Origin: Alphaproteobacteria bacterium MarineAlpha5_Bin7
GTDB lineage: Bacteria; Pseudomonadota; Alphaproteobacteria; HIMB59; GCA-002718135
Length of the DNA stretch: 39,826 bases
Reading direction: 5' to 3'
Assembly: GCA_002938195.1 (NCBI GenBank)
Contig: PTKX01000009.1
Span: forward strand, 1 to 39,826
Part shown: positions 8,757-18,026 of the stretch, piece by piece
Layout of the letters: every line of letters starts with the position of its first letter
Position numbering within the stretch: position 1 is the first letter of the stretch
Translations under genes and position numbers: made by a program
The notes under the pieces: generated by a model
What the model was told of the DNA's origin: nothing
The model's input: the letters and a program-made list of their open reading frames with translations, nothing else
Database searches by the model: none

Positions 8757-9758
8757 CTACTCCATAAGTTTTTTTGAAAAATTAACTATATTTTCCATAC
8801 TTGGTATTGACTCTTTCTCCAAGTTAGGCGCAACTGGCACAGGAGTATCTTCTGCTGTATATCGAATTACAGGTTTTAATAAATCTCCAAAACAATGTTC
8901 AAAAATTATTGAAGTTATTTCGCTTGCTACACTTGAAGTATAATGACCTTCACTTACGACTAGAGCACGCTTATTCTTCTTTACAGATTTAATTATATTT
9001 TCTTTATCAAGAGGGTTTAATGATCTAAGATCAATAACTTCTGCATTAATATTACTTTTCTTTAATTCTATTGCAGCTTCTTCAGCTATATTAACCATTC
9101 TAGAATAAGAGATTATGGTAATATCATTGCCTTCAAGTCTAATAGATGCCTTACCAAATTCAGCATCAATATTTTTTTTATCTAGAGATCCTTTTGAGTT
9201 ATAAAGCATTTTATGTTCTAAGAAGACTACAGGATCATCCAGCTGAATTGACTTTCTTAAGAGATGATAAGCGTCGCATGGTTTTGAAGGCATTACCAGA
9301 TATAATCCGGGAATGTGCATAATCCAAGACTCTAGACTTTGAGAATGTTGTGCCCCACCAGATCTACCAGTTCCACCTTGTGCTCTTAATACCATTGGAA
9401 CACTAGTTTGCCCTCCAAACATATATCTAATTTTGGCAGCTTGATTAGCAATTTGATCTAAAGACATTCCAAAAAAATCTACATACATTAATTCTGCAAT
9501 CGGTTTTAAACCAGTCATTGCAGCACCAACACTAGCACCAATAATAGAAGGCTCTGAGATTGGTGTATCAATAACTCTATTTTCACCAAAAATATCTAAT
9601 AATCCTTTAGTTGCCCCGTAAGCGCCTCCGTATTTTGCTACATCTTCACCCATTATAATAACATTCTTATTTTCATTCATTTCATCATGCATGGCTAAAC
9701 GCAAAGCATCTCTATAAGTAATTTCCTCAAAATAATCTTTTTCTATATCCGACATCAA
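8757..9758 (-). CDS. 2-oxoacid/acetoin dehydrogenase E1 component beta subunit
   Basis: GEDVAKYGGAYGATKGL, EPSIIGASVGAAMTGLKPIAELMYVDFFG, RAQGGTGRSGGAQHSQSLE; AcoB/PdhB-type. Confidence 0.9.
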   Translation of the reverse strand: MMSDIEKDYFEEITYRDALRLAMHDEMNENKNVIIMGEDVAKYGGAYGATKGLLDIFGENRVIDTPISEPSIIGASVGAAMTGLKPIAELMYVDFFGMSLDQIANQAAKIRYMFGGQTSVPMVLRAQGGTGRSGGAQHSQSLESWIMHIPGLYLVMPSKPCDAYHLLRKSIQLDDPVVFLEHKMLYNSKGSLDKKNIDAEFGKASIRLEGNDITIISYSRMVNIAEEAAIELKKSNINAEVIDLRSLNPLDKENIIKSVKKNKRALVVSEGHYTSSVASEITSIIFEHCFGDLLKPVIRYTAEDTPVPVAPNLEKESIPSMENIVNFSKKLME

Positions 9759-10756
9759 TTACCAATTATTTTTTTTATTCTTGTTTTAATGCTCTCAGGA
9801 TTTTTATTACTATAAACATCCTTAAAAATTTCATTTGTATCATTTAAAGAAGCATTAATAGCGAAACTAATAGCCTCATCCATTTCATTTGAGATTTCAT
9901 TATCCAGTTTATCAATATTATCTTTTGATAAAATATTTTTATCAATTAATTTTTTTTTCGCAAATTTTATAGGATCTCTTTCTCTGTATAATTTTTCCTC
10001 ATCTATATCTCTATATGGACTTTTATCCATTCTAGCATGACCATAAAATCTATAACATTCAATTTCTATAAACCCCGGTTTTCCAGAACGAGCGTCATCA
10101 ATAATAGGCTTGATTTTGTAATATGCCTCTTCAACATCAAGAGTGTTTACCGAGCAAGCATTTAGTCCAAAAGATTTCGCTCTACCAGTAAAATCTTTTA
10201 CTGCAACCGCTTTGTCTATTTTTGTACCCATTCCATATTGGTTATTAATACAACAAAAGACTACAGGGAGATCCCACAGAGCCGCCATGTTCATACTTTC
10301 ATAAAGTATTCCTTGTTGTAGTGCGCCATCACCAAAAAAAGCTACAGAAATACTAGGTTTAGAAAAATATTTATAACTCATTCCTGCTCCAACCACTGTA
10401 GGTATGCCACCGCCAACAATAGCATTAGCACCTAAATGTCCTACACTCATATCTGCAATATGCATGGAACCACCTTTACCTTTACAATAACCATCTTTTT
10501 TGCCTGCAATTTCAGCCATCATTTTATTTGGATCTCCGCCTCTTGCTAAAAATATGCCATGACCACGATGGTGTGTTGTGAATGTATCATTATCATTCAT
10601 TGCTTTACTAATACAAGTTGGGCCAAGTTCTTCTCCAATGGATAAATGCAGCATAGAGCCAGCAGTTTCTCCTTTAATAAATAACTCTGAAACTCTCTCT
10701 TCAAACGTTCTTATACGTTTCATTGTTTTATAAAAATCTTCAAGAAAGGTATTCAT
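9755..10756 (-). CDS. 2-oxoacid/acetoin dehydrogenase E1 component alpha subunit
   Basis: TPP motif GDGALQQG...NNQYGMGT, GGSMHIADMSVGHLGANAIVGGGIP; overlaps the E1-beta start by 4 nt. Confidence 0.92.
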   Translation of the reverse strand: MNTFLEDFYKTMKRIRTFEERVSELFIKGETAGSMLHLSIGEELGPTCISKAMNDNDTFTTHHRGHGIFLARGGDPNKMMAEIAGKKDGYCKGKGGSMHIADMSVGHLGANAIVGGGIPTVVGAGMSYKYFSKPSISVAFFGDGALQQGILYESMNMAALWDLPVVFCCINNQYGMGTKIDKAVAVKDFTGRAKSFGLNACSVNTLDVEEAYYKIKPIIDDARSGKPGFIEIECYRFYGHARMDKSPYRDIDEEKLYRERDPIKFAKKKLIDKNILSKDNIDKLDNEISNEMDEAISFAINASLNDTNEIFKDVYSNKNPESIKTRIKKIIGN

Positions 10757-10763
10757 ATAAGTA

Positions 10764-11804
10764 TTAGTATATATTGTTTATTTGCAATTTAATATCATTT
10801 GGTCTGTGTTCAGAAGCTCTTTTAAAAGCACCAACGCTTTCTTTAAATGGAATGGTGTCAGTGATTAAAGGTTTCACATCAATTTTATTAGTGGCAAGCA
10901 TTTGTATAGCTTTTTCGTATTGGTTTGCATATCTAAAAACAGTTTCAATTTTAGCTTCCTTTACAGATAGAGGGGTTATATCAAATGATATTTTTTCTAC
11001 CGGCATTCCTATTACGACTATAGTTCCACCAGGGGCGATATTTTCAACTATTAGATCATAAGCTTTCGTTGATCCAGAAGCTTCAAACAAAATATCGAAA
11101 CCCCAACCCTTTGTCTCATCTGTTTTAATTTGCTTTAAATCATCTTTAGTAAGATCAATAGGAATAAGTCCTTTATATTTCTCACAAATTTTTAGCTTTT
11201 CTTTTACTATATCTGCTACAAAAATTTTAGAACAACCGTTAGCTAACGCTGATAGAGCAGTTACTATCCCTATCGGTCCACAACCTAGAACCAGTCCTAT
11301 AGAACCTGGTTGAATTTTTACTTTAGATACTGCTTGCAATCCTACAGCTAATGGTTCTATCATTGCACCTTCTGCGAAAGAAACATTATCATTTAATTTA
11401 AATGTAAAGTCTGCTGGCATTATAACTTCTGGCCTCAGACATCCATGAATTGGAGGTGTTGCCCAAAATTTAACATTTGTATCAACGTTGTACATTCCAA
11501 TCTTATATGCTCTAGAATTTTTATCTGGAATTCCTGGTTCAATACAAACTCGATCTTTGATGTTTAGATTTTTTACGTTTTTACCTTTTGCAATAATAGT
11601 TCCAGAAGCTTCATGACCTAATATCATGGGTTCTTTAACAATAAAATTTCCTATTTTACCATATTCATAATAATGTACATCACTACCACAAATGCCAACT
11701 GTGTTTATTTTAATCTTAACATCATCGGGGCCAAGCTCTTCTTTTATATCAAAATCTCTTATTGAAAGTTGCAATTTTTTTTCAAGGACTAGAGCTATCA
11801 TCAA
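10764..11804 (-). CDS. Zinc-dependent polyol/sugar alcohol dehydrogenase (sorbitol/xylitol dehydrogenase-like MDR)
   Basis: GICGSDVHYYEYGKIG, GHEASG, AD-binding VLGCGPIGIVTALSA. Confidence 0.87.
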   Translation of the reverse strand: MMIALVLEKKLQLSIRDFDIKEELGPDDVKIKINTVGICGSDVHYYEYGKIGNFIVKEPMILGHEASGTIIAKGKNVKNLNIKDRVCIEPGIPDKNSRAYKIGMYNVDTNVKFWATPPIHGCLRPEVIMPADFTFKLNDNVSFAEGAMIEPLAVGLQAVSKVKIQPGSIGLVLGCGPIGIVTALSALANGCSKIFVADIVKEKLKICEKYKGLIPIDLTKDDLKQIKTDETKGWGFDILFEASGSTKAYDLIVENIAPGGTIVVIGMPVEKISFDITPLSVKEAKIETVFRYANQYEKAIQMLATNKIDVKPLITDTIPFKESVGAFKRASEHRPNDIKLQINNIY

Positions 11805-11873
11805 TTTTTAATGTAAAATGTTATTTTATATAAAAAAATAATATATTATAATACTTTTTTTATATAGTGAATT

Positions 11874-12848
11874 ATGACTGATAGTGATTATATTATTGAT
11901 GATAAAGGAAATTGGAGACCAGCTAAAAAATTAGAGTTTGATCCAATTTTTGTTTGGCCTCCTCGTCCGATACAATTTTTAAAATATTTATTTTCTTTCC
12001 CTGGTTATATATGGCCTTGGAACATATTCTATATAGCTATAGCTGTTATTATATATCTATTCTTTCAACCAGCGATTTCGGAATGTAAAAATTTTTCTTT
12101 TAGTTGGATTTCTATAGTTTTTCTTCGTAATTTATTTTTGGTTTTTGTATATGCAGGTTTAATGCACTTAAGATTTTATATTTTTAAATATCAAGGAGAA
12201 AAGTATCAATACAATACAAAGCCTTTGGGAACTGGAAATAAGTTCTGGCATTTTGGAAGTCAAACTAGGGAAAATATGTTTTGGACTCTTTGTAGCGCTG
12301 TGCCAATATGGTCGGCTTATGAAGTAATTTTTTTATGGGGATATGCTAATAATATATTTCCTTATATTGATTTTAATACTAATCCCATTTATTTTTGCGT
12401 GTTATTTTTATTGCTACCAGGCTGGCAAATGGTACATTTTTATTTTTCTCATCGTATCACTCATTGGAAGCCTTTATATAAATGGGTTCATTATTTACAT
12501 CATAGAAATGTTAATACTGGTCCTTGGTCCGGTCTTTCTATGCATCCTGTTGAGCATATAATATATTTTAGCACTGTGTTAATTCATTTTATCATACCAT
12601 CACATCCTCTGCATATGATTTTTCATATTCAAAGGACAGGTCTTGCGGCCATCCATGGACATTCTGGATTTGATAAAATTATGCTTAATAAACATAGAGC
12701 TAAATTACCGCATGCTTCGTATTTCCATTATTTACATCACAAGTATTTTGAATGTAATTATGGAGAATTATGGATGCCTTTAGATAAATGGTTTGGATCT
12801 TTTCATAATGGCTCAAAAGAAGATGATGAAAGGCTTGTAAATAAATAG
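11874..12848 (+). CDS. Sterol desaturase / fatty acid hydroxylase superfamily membrane protein
   Basis: Histidine clusters HFYFSHRITHW, HYLHHRN, HASYFHYLHHKYFECNYG; several TM segments. Confidence 0.87.
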   Translation: MTDSDYIIDDKGNWRPAKKLEFDPIFVWPPRPIQFLKYLFSFPGYIWPWNIFYIAIAVIIYLFFQPAISECKNFSFSWISIVFLRNLFLVFVYAGLMHLRFYIFKYQGEKYQYNTKPLGTGNKFWHFGSQTRENMFWTLCSAVPIWSAYEVIFLWGYANNIFPYIDFNTNPIYFCVLFLLLPGWQMVHFYFSHRITHWKPLYKWVHYLHHRNVNTGPWSGLSMHPVEHIIYFSTVLIHFIIPSHPLHMIFHIQRTGLAAIHGHSGFDKIMLNKHRAKLPHASYFHYLHHKYFECNYGELWMPLDKWFGSFHNGSKEDDERLVNK

Positions 12849-12888
12849 TTTTTTTTAATTTAATTTAACTTATTTTTTTTATTTTATT

Positions 12889-13806
12889 ATGATTTTATCA
12901 TGTGGCGAAAATGTAATTGATTTTATTCCAACTAGTTATAAAAAAAATTATTATAAAGCTTGTATTGGAGGTTCGCCCCTAAATACTGCTTTAGCTTTAG
13001 GTCGTTTAAACCAACCTGTATATTTTTTTTCACGAGTTTCTAATGATTTTTTTGGAAAAAAAATAGTTAATTTTTTAAAACAAAATAATGTAAACACTTC
13101 ACTTTTACAAAGAACTGAGGATCTTACAACCGTTGCAATTGTAAGTGAAAAAAAGAATCCTCAATTTTCTTTTCATGCAGCTCAGACTGCAGATCGAAAT
13201 TTAAAAGATTATCAATTTAACAAAACTCTTTATAAAAAAGTTTTATTAGCTCATTTTGGATCAATTTCATTAGTGCTTCCACCAGGTTCAGAGACATATT
13301 TCAAATTAATGAAAAAATTACAAAATAAATGTATCATATCAATAGATCCCAATATTAGAGAAAATTTAATTTCTAACAAAAATTCCTTTATTAAACGTTT
13401 TAATAAATTTTTAAATTTAGCAGATATAATTAAATTAAGTGAAGAAGATATGAAGTTTATTAACAATAGAAAAAATAATGATTTTATAATAAAAAATTGG
13501 ATAAAAAAAAATAAAGTATCAATAGTAATTTTAACAAAAGGATCTTTAGGAGCTTCACTTTATACTGATAATTATAAGATAAATGTTAAAGCAAAGAAAA
13601 TAAAAGTTATTGATACAGTGGGAGCTGGAGATAGTTTTCAAGCAGGGATTATTTCTTGGTTAAATAATCATAATTTATTAAAAGAAAAAAAATTTCTTAA
13701 ATTAAAAAAGAATCATTGGAAATCTTGTTTAGAACATGCATCAAAAATTGCCTCACATTGTTGTAAAAATGAAGGATGTGATCCTCCATGGGCAAAGGAA
13801 GTATAA
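12889..13806 (+). CDS. PfkB-family carbohydrate kinase (fructokinase-like)
   Basis: GGSPLNTALALGRL near N-terminus; DTVGAGDSFQAGI catalytic signature. Confidence 0.9.
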   Translation: MILSCGENVIDFIPTSYKKNYYKACIGGSPLNTALALGRLNQPVYFFSRVSNDFFGKKIVNFLKQNNVNTSLLQRTEDLTTVAIVSEKKNPQFSFHAAQTADRNLKDYQFNKTLYKKVLLAHFGSISLVLPPGSETYFKLMKKLQNKCIISIDPNIRENLISNKNSFIKRFNKFLNLADIIKLSEEDMKFINNRKNNDFIIKNWIKKNKVSIVILTKGSLGASLYTDNYKINVKAKKIKVIDTVGAGDSFQAGIISWLNNHNLLKEKKFLKLKKNHWKSCLEHASKIASHCCKNEGCDPPWAKEV

Positions 13807-13812
13807 TCTCTC

Positions 13813-14046
13813 TTATTCAACTAGAGCAATTACTTCACCAACTTTTGTATCTTGACCCTCCGGGGCTACTATTTTCTTTAAGGTACCATCTTCTAATGCT
13901 GGCAACTCAACAGTAGTTTTATCAGTTTCTATTTCAGCTATAATTTGACCTCTTGCAAAAGAATCGCCTTCCTTAATAATCCACTTTGATATTTTGCCTT
14001 CCTCCATAGTTTCTCCCAATCTTGGTAGAGTAATTTCTTTTGTCAT
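13813..14046 (-). CDS. Free-standing lipoyl (biotinyl/lipoyl attachment) domain protein, 77 aa
   Basis: Full lipoyl domain with ETDKTTVE lipoylation site and nothing else in the ORF. Confidence 0.9.
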   Translation of the reverse strand: MTKEITLPRLGETMEEGKISKWIIKEGDSFARGQIIAEIETDKTTVELPALEDGTLKKIVAPEGQDTKVGEVIALVE

Positions 14047-14172
14047 AATAGCCTTATAAAGAAAAAAATATTAAATTTCATAAATAAATCCTAATTTTAA
14101 ATATAAATTCGTGTTGATTATCATTTTTATTTAGCATAACATATTAATAATTAATATAGGAGGATATTAAAT

Positions 14173-15129
14173 ATGAAAAAATATTTTATAATATTGTCTT
14201 CTTTTGTAATTGCGTTTTCATCTTTTTCAGCTAGTGCTTTAAAAGTTGGCGCTATCTATATGGACTCTCAGGGTTTTTATGGTGGTGTAGCAAAGGGTAT
14301 TAAAACAGGAGCTGGAGACTTAGGTGTTGAGCTTATTGGTAATAACTCTCAAGGCGATGTTACAAAGGAATCTGAATTTATTGATCAATTGATTGCGGCA
14401 GGTGTAGAGGCAGTTATAATGTCTCCAGTATCTACAGAAGCTTCAGTAGCAGCTGTGGAAAGAATAAGAGAGGCTGGTATTCCAGTTGTCTGTTATAACA
14501 CTTGTTTAAAAGATGAGGACTCAGAAAGATTGATCAGCGCGCTTGTAACAACAAGCCAAACTGCACTTGGTATTCACATTGGTCGTTTAGCAGGTGAGTG
14601 GGCTATTAAAGCAGAAATGGAACTAAAAATAGGTATTCATAACTGTAATAGATATGAAGCTTGTCAACAAAGAGAAGATGGTTTCATAGCTGGATTAAAA
14701 GAAGTTGGTGCAAAATTCGAAGTTGTAAATAACCAAGAGGCTTTTACTCATGACAAAGCTACACAAATTGGAACTGATATGCTTATTGCAAATCCAGAAA
14801 TCAATTTAATGTATGCTGCTAATGAAGGTGGAACTGCTGGAGCTGTTAATGCTGTTATTGCAGCAGGTCAAGTAGGTCAAACTTATGTTATGGGCACAGA
14901 TACAACAACGGAGCTTATAGAAATGGTTCAACAGGGAGATGTTTTACTTGCTGTTAATTCTCAATTCCCACAAGAAATGGGAGCTGGTGCCATGGAGTAT
15001 GCAATTAAAGCTATAAATGGCGAAGCAATTGGCGAGTTTGTTCAATTGATACCAACTAAAGTTTATACATCACTTGATAAGTTTGCTACTGCAAAGTGGC
15101 TAGTTGATCATGCTGATGGTATTCCGTAA
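14173..15129 (+). CDS. Sugar ABC transporter substrate-binding protein (RbsB/periplasmic-binding type 1 fold)
   Basis: N-terminal signal peptide, QLIAAGVEAVIMSPVS, REAGIPVVCYNT; strong AGGAGG RBS; followed by permease and ATPase. Confidence 0.9.
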   Translation: MKKYFIILSSFVIAFSSFSASALKVGAIYMDSQGFYGGVAKGIKTGAGDLGVELIGNNSQGDVTKESEFIDQLIAAGVEAVIMSPVSTEASVAAVERIREAGIPVVCYNTCLKDEDSERLISALVTTSQTALGIHIGRLAGEWAIKAEMELKIGIHNCNRYEACQQREDGFIAGLKEVGAKFEVVNNQEAFTHDKATQIGTDMLIANPEINLMYAANEGGTAGAVNAVIAAGQVGQTYVMGTDTTTELIEMVQQGDVLLAVNSQFPQEMGAGAMEYAIKAINGEAIGEFVQLIPTKVYTSLDKFATAKWLVDHADGIP

Positions 15130-15147
15130 AGTGAAAATTATTTAAAT

Positions 15148-15186
15148 AAAAAAGGGACATCTAGTTCGTTAAATGTCCCTTTTTTT
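15148..15186. terminator. Intra-operon stem-loop with T-tract
   Basis: aaaaaagggacat (15148-15160) pairs perfectly with atgtccctttttt (15173-15185), 12-nt loop; T-run follows the GC part of the stem. Confidence 0.8.
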
Positions 15187-15198
15187 AAAGGAAATTAA

Positions 15199-16182
15199 AT
15201 GACTAATTCTAATTCAAAGCCAAAGACTAGTGTAAGTAATATTCATGAACTGGGTCTTCTAGTAGCCTGTGTTTTAGTTTTATTAATTTTTAGTTTTACA
15301 GCTCCAAATTTTTTTACTGAGAGAAATTTATTAAGTATTTTAAGAAGTGCTTCGTATGTAGGATTAGTAGCATTTCCTATGACTTTTGTCCTAATCAGCA
15401 GAGAAATTGATATTAGCGTTGGACCCTCAGTTGCTTATTCTGGAGTTTTATTTGCTTGCTTAATAAAATGGTACGGAATTAGTTATCCATTAGCAACGAT
15501 TATAGTTTTATTATGGGGGCTGGTGTTAGGGTACGTCGTAGGTATTGTTAGAACTAAACTTTTTGTTCCTACATTTATAACTACATTAGCACTTTGGAGT
15601 GCACTTAGAGGAATGGCACTTTGGCAAACTGATGGCATGCCTGTAATGATAGGCAGTAAAGCTTTTAGACATTTCTTTGGAGGAGATTTCTTAGGATTTC
15701 CAACTGTGACATGGATTATGTTAGTTGTATTTATTATATTTTGGTTTCTTAGTACATATTCTGTTTTGGGTACAAATATTTATGCTGTTGGAGGCAATCC
15801 AAAAGCTGCAAGAAGTGTTGGAATTAATGTAGACGGAATTAAAATTATCACTCTAACAGCAACTAGTTTTTTTTCTGCAGTGGTTGGAATTTTGTTTGTT
15901 GCAAGAGTTTCATCTGGAAATTCCACAGTTGGAGAAGGAATGGAATTCGATGTCATTGCTGCAGTTGTTGTAGGAGGAACTGCTCTTGGTGGAGCGGTAG
16001 GAAGGATGACCGGAACATTGTTAGGTGTTCTATTTATTGCAATGATTGGAAACGGTTTAGTTCATTGGGGTATCGACCCTGATCTTAATAAAGTTGTGCG
16101 AGGCATTATTATTTTTTTAGCAGTAGTAATTAACTCAAATCTAACTCTTAAATCTAATACAGGACCAAAGGGAGAAGATTAG
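15199..16182 (+). CDS. Sugar ABC transporter permease (RbsC/FrcC type)
   Basis: Multiple TM segments; VGGNPKAARSVGINV and AAVVVGGTALGGAVGRMTGTLLGVL family motifs. Confidence 0.9.
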   Translation: MTNSNSKPKTSVSNIHELGLLVACVLVLLIFSFTAPNFFTERNLLSILRSASYVGLVAFPMTFVLISREIDISVGPSVAYSGVLFACLIKWYGISYPLATIIVLLWGLVLGYVVGIVRTKLFVPTFITTLALWSALRGMALWQTDGMPVMIGSKAFRHFFGGDFLGFPTVTWIMLVVFIIFWFLSTYSVLGTNIYAVGGNPKAARSVGINVDGIKIITLTATSFFSAVVGILFVARVSSGNSTVGEGMEFDVIAAVVVGGTALGGAVGRMTGTLLGVLFIAMIGNGLVHWGIDPDLNKVVRGIIIFLAVVINSNLTLKSNTGPKGED

Positions 16183-16922
16183 TGTCAATTTTGCAATTAA
16201 ACAATATTTCAAAAAATTTTGGAGCAATTGTAGCTTTGGATAAAGTTACTTTAAATTTAGAACAGGGTGAAGTTTTGGGTTTGATGGGAGATAATGGAGC
16301 AGGAAAATCTACTTTGATCAAAATTATTGCAGGAAATTTTAAACAATCTGAAGGGGAAATATTATTTGAAAATAATAATGTTGAATTTAATAAACCTATG
16401 GATGCAAGGAACAAAGGCATTGAAGTAGTTTATCAAGATTTAGCATTATGTGATAATTTAACTGCAGCATCTAATATTTATCTTACAAGAGAACTAAAGA
16501 AAAAATTTGGACCTTTCTCTATAATTGATTTTAAACGCATGTTTGAATCTGCAAAAAATATTTTTGCTGAGTTAAAATCAGAAACATTACCTAATGAAAC
16601 TGTTAAAATGATGTCTGGTGGACAAAGACAGGCAGTTGCTCTAGCTAGGACCAAATTATCTAAAGCAAAAGTTGTATTACTTGACGAACCTACTGCAGCA
16701 ATTAGTGTAAGACAAGTAGCTGAGGTCTTAGAATTAATTAGGCAATTAAAAGCTCAAGGTATATCAGTAGTTATTATTAGTCATAGAATGCCTGATGTTT
16801 TTGCAGTAAGTGATAGAATAGCTGTTTTAAGAAGAGGCAAGCTAGTTGCTAATAAATTTGCTAAAGAAAGTTCGGCAGAAGAAGTTACAGCTTTAATTAC
16901 AGGAGCTTTAGAGACGGCTTGA
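16182..16922 (+). CDS. Sugar ABC transporter ATP-binding protein, single-domain (FrcA-like), GTG start
   Basis: Walker A GDNGAGKST, signature MSGGQRQAV, Walker B VVLLDEPTAA; start overlaps the permease stop by 1 nt. Confidence 0.92.
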   Translation: MSILQLNNISKNFGAIVALDKVTLNLEQGEVLGLMGDNGAGKSTLIKIIAGNFKQSEGEILFENNNVEFNKPMDARNKGIEVVYQDLALCDNLTAASNIYLTRELKKKFGPFSIIDFKRMFESAKNIFAELKSETLPNETVKMMSGGQRQAVALARTKLSKAKVVLLDEPTAAISVRQVAEVLELIRQLKAQGISVVIISHRMPDVFAVSDRIAVLRRGKLVANKFAKESSAEEVTALITGALETA

Positions 16923-16944
16923 AAACAATTACTTAAATTTTTTT

Positions 16945-17994
16945 GTGAAAATAGAAAAAGAGCATATCTGCAATATCAATAATCAAGAAATTATTAAAGT
17001 TAAATTTGTTAATGATAACAATTACTCAGTAGAATTTTTTAATTATGGAGGATATTTTCATAAGATTATAATTCCCTATAAAAATAATCCAAAAAAATAT
17101 GAAGATGTTATTCTTGGCTATGAAAATTTTAAAGAATATCTTACCGATAAAGATTATATTAATGCTCTAGTTGGAAGAGTGTGCGGCAGGATTAGTTACG
17201 CAAAATTTTTACTTAATGATAAGGAATATAAATTAAAACAAAATGATGGAATACATCATATTCATGGAGGGGAAAAAGGATTTACCCAAAATATTTGGAA
17301 AATAAATAATATTGGACAAAAAAATAATAAATTATTTTGTGAGCTTTATTATCACTCAAAACATTTGGAAGAAGGATATCCAGGCAATGTTGACTGTACA
17401 GCTCAATATAGTTTTAATAATGAAAATGAAATTGAAATAAAATTTAGCGCCGTAACAGACCAGGATACAATAATAAACTTAACTAATCATAATTATTGGA
17501 ATTTTCATGGTCATAATGATTATTATCAAAAAATTGATGATCATTTTCTAAAAATTAATAGTGACTATGTCTGTGAAGTAGATAAAAAGCAAATTCCTTC
17601 AGGAAAATTAATTAATGTTAATAAAACTAAATATGATCTAAGAGAAATTAAAAAAATAGATAAATTTATATTAGGTCAAGATGGAATTGATCATTGTTAC
17701 ACTATTGATGACAATAAAAAATTATTAGAAGTATCAACCATTTACAGTAATTACACCAAAATGGGTATGATTTTTTCAACAGATCAGCCAGGTTTACAAC
17801 TTTATACTGGCAATATGATGGCAGATAAATATTTAGGAAAGTATAATAAAAAATATGGATTACAACACGGAATTTGTTTTGAAGCTCAGATATATCCAGA
17901 TGCAATTAATCAACCAAATTTTAAAAGCCCTATATTAAGACCGGGGGAAAAGTACTCATCAAGAATTATTATGAAGTTAAAAAATAATTTCTAG
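16945..17994 (+). CDS. galM: Aldose 1-epimerase (GTG start)
   Basis: GRISYAKFLLNDKEYKLKQNDGIHHIHGG, NLTNHNYWNFHG, LQLYTGN. Confidence 0.9.
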   Translation: MKIEKEHICNINNQEIIKVKFVNDNNYSVEFFNYGGYFHKIIIPYKNNPKKYEDVILGYENFKEYLTDKDYINALVGRVCGRISYAKFLLNDKEYKLKQNDGIHHIHGGEKGFTQNIWKINNIGQKNNKLFCELYYHSKHLEEGYPGNVDCTAQYSFNNENEIEIKFSAVTDQDTIINLTNHNYWNFHGHNDYYQKIDDHFLKINSDYVCEVDKKQIPSGKLINVNKTKYDLREIKKIDKFILGQDGIDHCYTIDDNKKLLEVSTIYSNYTKMGMIFSTDQPGLQLYTGNMMADKYLGKYNKKYGLQHGICFEAQIYPDAINQPNFKSPILRPGEKYSSRIIMKLKNNF

Positions 17995-18026
17995 CAAGCT
18001 TATTTTTTTCAATCTATAATAACATA

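Noticed and set aside
8749-8943. 64-aa plus-strand ORF at the GatZ-like/E1-beta junction
   Set aside because: Antisense to the conserved E1-beta C-terminus
10774-11061. 95-aa plus-strand ORF antisense to the polyol dehydrogenase
   Set aside because: Overlaps the conserved MDR dehydrogenase reading frame; no independent motif
14141-14157. Inverted repeat atattaat-a-attaatat upstream of the SBP gene
   Set aside because: Symmetric, but pure A/T and short; expected by chance at this composition, and close to the RBS
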